From NCBI GenBank assembly GCA_943323935.2, contig CALPJR020000071.1, positions 1 through 5,649 on the forward strand: 5,649 nt of DNA, read 5' to 3'. Below the pieces are notes generated by a model, which saw nothing but the letters and a program-made list of their open reading frames with translations, was not told where the DNA came from and ran no database searches. The DNA comes from Bifidobacterium breve. GTDB lineage: Bacteria; Bacteroidota; Bacteroidia; Chitinophagales; Chitinophagaceae. Below, piece after piece: positions 5,027 through 5,649 of this stretch. Positions within the stretch are counted from its first letter, which is position 1. Every line of letters starts with the position of its first letter. A program made the translations under genes and the position numbers.

Positions 5027-5649
5027 ATGGCTAACACAAAAACAAAAAAAGGCTTAGAATTTAAGCGCAAATTCACCATCGATGGCGTGAGTCCATTCGA
5101 TCAATTCGAGTATGATTACAGAGATAGTGTAATCAAAAACCCGAATGGAGAGAAAGTATTCGAAATGACGAATGTGGAAGTGCCTAAACAATGGAGCCAA
5201 ATTGCAACGGACATCCTTGCACAAAAATATTTCAGAAAAGCGGGTGTACCTCAAGCCGATGGTTCTTTGGGTAGAGAAACTACAGTCAAACAAGTGGCGC
5301 ATCGTATGGCGAATTGTTGGAGAGTGTGGGGAGAGCGTTATGGCTATTTCTCAACAGCAAACGATGCACAAGTATTTTACGAAGAATTAGTTTATAGTAT
5401 TTTAAACCAAGCATGTGTGCCAAACTCGCCACAATGGTTTAATACGGGTTTGCACGAAAGCTATGGTATTACTGGTGGCGCACAAGGGCACTATTATGTA
5501 GACCCAACTGACAAAAAATTAAAGCGTTCAACAAGCGCATATGAGCGTCCTCAACCACATGCATGTTTTATCTTGAGTGTGAGTGACGACTTAGTGAACG
5601 AGGGTGGTATCATGGACTTATGGACAAGAGAAGCAAGAATTTTTAAATA
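5027..5649 (+). CDS. nrdJ: Adenosylcobalamin-dependent (class II) ribonucleotide reductase, N-terminal part
   Basis: The product reduces ribonucleotides to deoxyribonucleotides using a radical generated from adenosylcobalamin, so it works with or without oxygen and needs no NrdB-type partner. Only the first 207 residues are present; the frame runs off the window in mid-codon, and family members are several times longer. Recognisable blocks are NQACVPNSPQWFNTG (127-141), where NSPQW is the substrate-phosphate-binding region, AYERPQPHACF (171-181) with Cys180 the likely first redox-active cysteine, and SVSDDLVNEGGIMDLWTREARIFK (184-207), immediately before the expected YGSG loop. There is no ATP-cone domain at the N-terminus, so the overall activity switch found in many reductases is absent from this end. 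ATG at 5027 is the only reasonable start, since an in-frame TAG lies two codons upstream. No Shine-Dalgarno sequence is visible. The gene is divergent from the GGGP synthase gene. Confidence 0.93.
   Translation, partial: MANTKTKKGLEFKRKFTIDGVSPFDQFEYDYRDSVIKNPNGEKVFEMTNVEVPKQWSQIATDILAQKYFRKAGVPQADGSLGRETTVKQVAHRMANCWRVWGERYGYFSTANDAQVFYEELVYSILNQACVPNSPQWFNTGLHESYGITGGAQGHYYVDPTDKKLKRSTSAYERPQPHACFILSVSDDLVNEGGIMDLWTREARIFK

Noticed and set aside
5054..5390. Overlapping short frames on both strands inside the reductase gene (minus 5054-5302, plus 5172-5390).
   Set aside because: Both overlap the well-supported nrdJ frame and have no recognisable content.

Overview
The window looks like ordinary chromosomal DNA from a member of the Bacteroidota, most likely near Chitinophagaceae. 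Three things suggest this. The DNA is AT-rich and most starts lack a Shine-Dalgarno sequence. The protein families are typical of that group: a Bacteroidota-style Dxs, a LytS-type kinase paired with a LytTR regulator, a group II GGGP synthase and a B12-dependent ribonucleotide reductase. The intergenic regions also carry matches to the Bacteroidota -7 promoter element TAnnTTTG. The taxonomic placement is by eye from protein sequence, not from a search.

Layout from left to right: (1) the last 40 codons of an unidentified plus-strand gene with a very acidic C-terminus (1-123). (2) dxs on the minus strand (124-2043), whose stop codon abuts the stop of the first gene. (3) A 151-nt divergent intergenic region. 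(4) A plus-strand two-component pair, a four-helix membrane LytS-type histidine kinase (2195-3238) and a LytTR response regulator (3255-3986), 16 nt apart and presumably one operon. (5) A group II geranylgeranylglyceryl phosphate synthase on the minus strand (3993-4739), convergent with the regulator gene, with 6 nt between stop codons. (6) A 287-nt divergent intergenic region with promoter-like elements, DnaA-box-like 9-mers and a GC-rich hairpin. (7) The first 207 codons of an adenosylcobalamin-dependent (class II) ribonucleotide reductase on the plus strand (5027 to the window end).

Functionally, Dxs makes the first intermediate of the MEP isoprenoid pathway, and GGGP synthase uses a C20 product of isoprenoid synthesis to make an archaeal-type ether lipid precursor. 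The two genes flank the two-component system but are transcribed away from and towards it, so a regulatory link is only a hypothesis. The reductase is a separate function (deoxynucleotide supply).

I found no mobile element, CRISPR array, tRNA or rRNA, and no convincing undescribed system. The parts most worth a second look are the intergenic region before the reductase gene and the possibly leaderless starts of the kinase and GGGP synthase genes.
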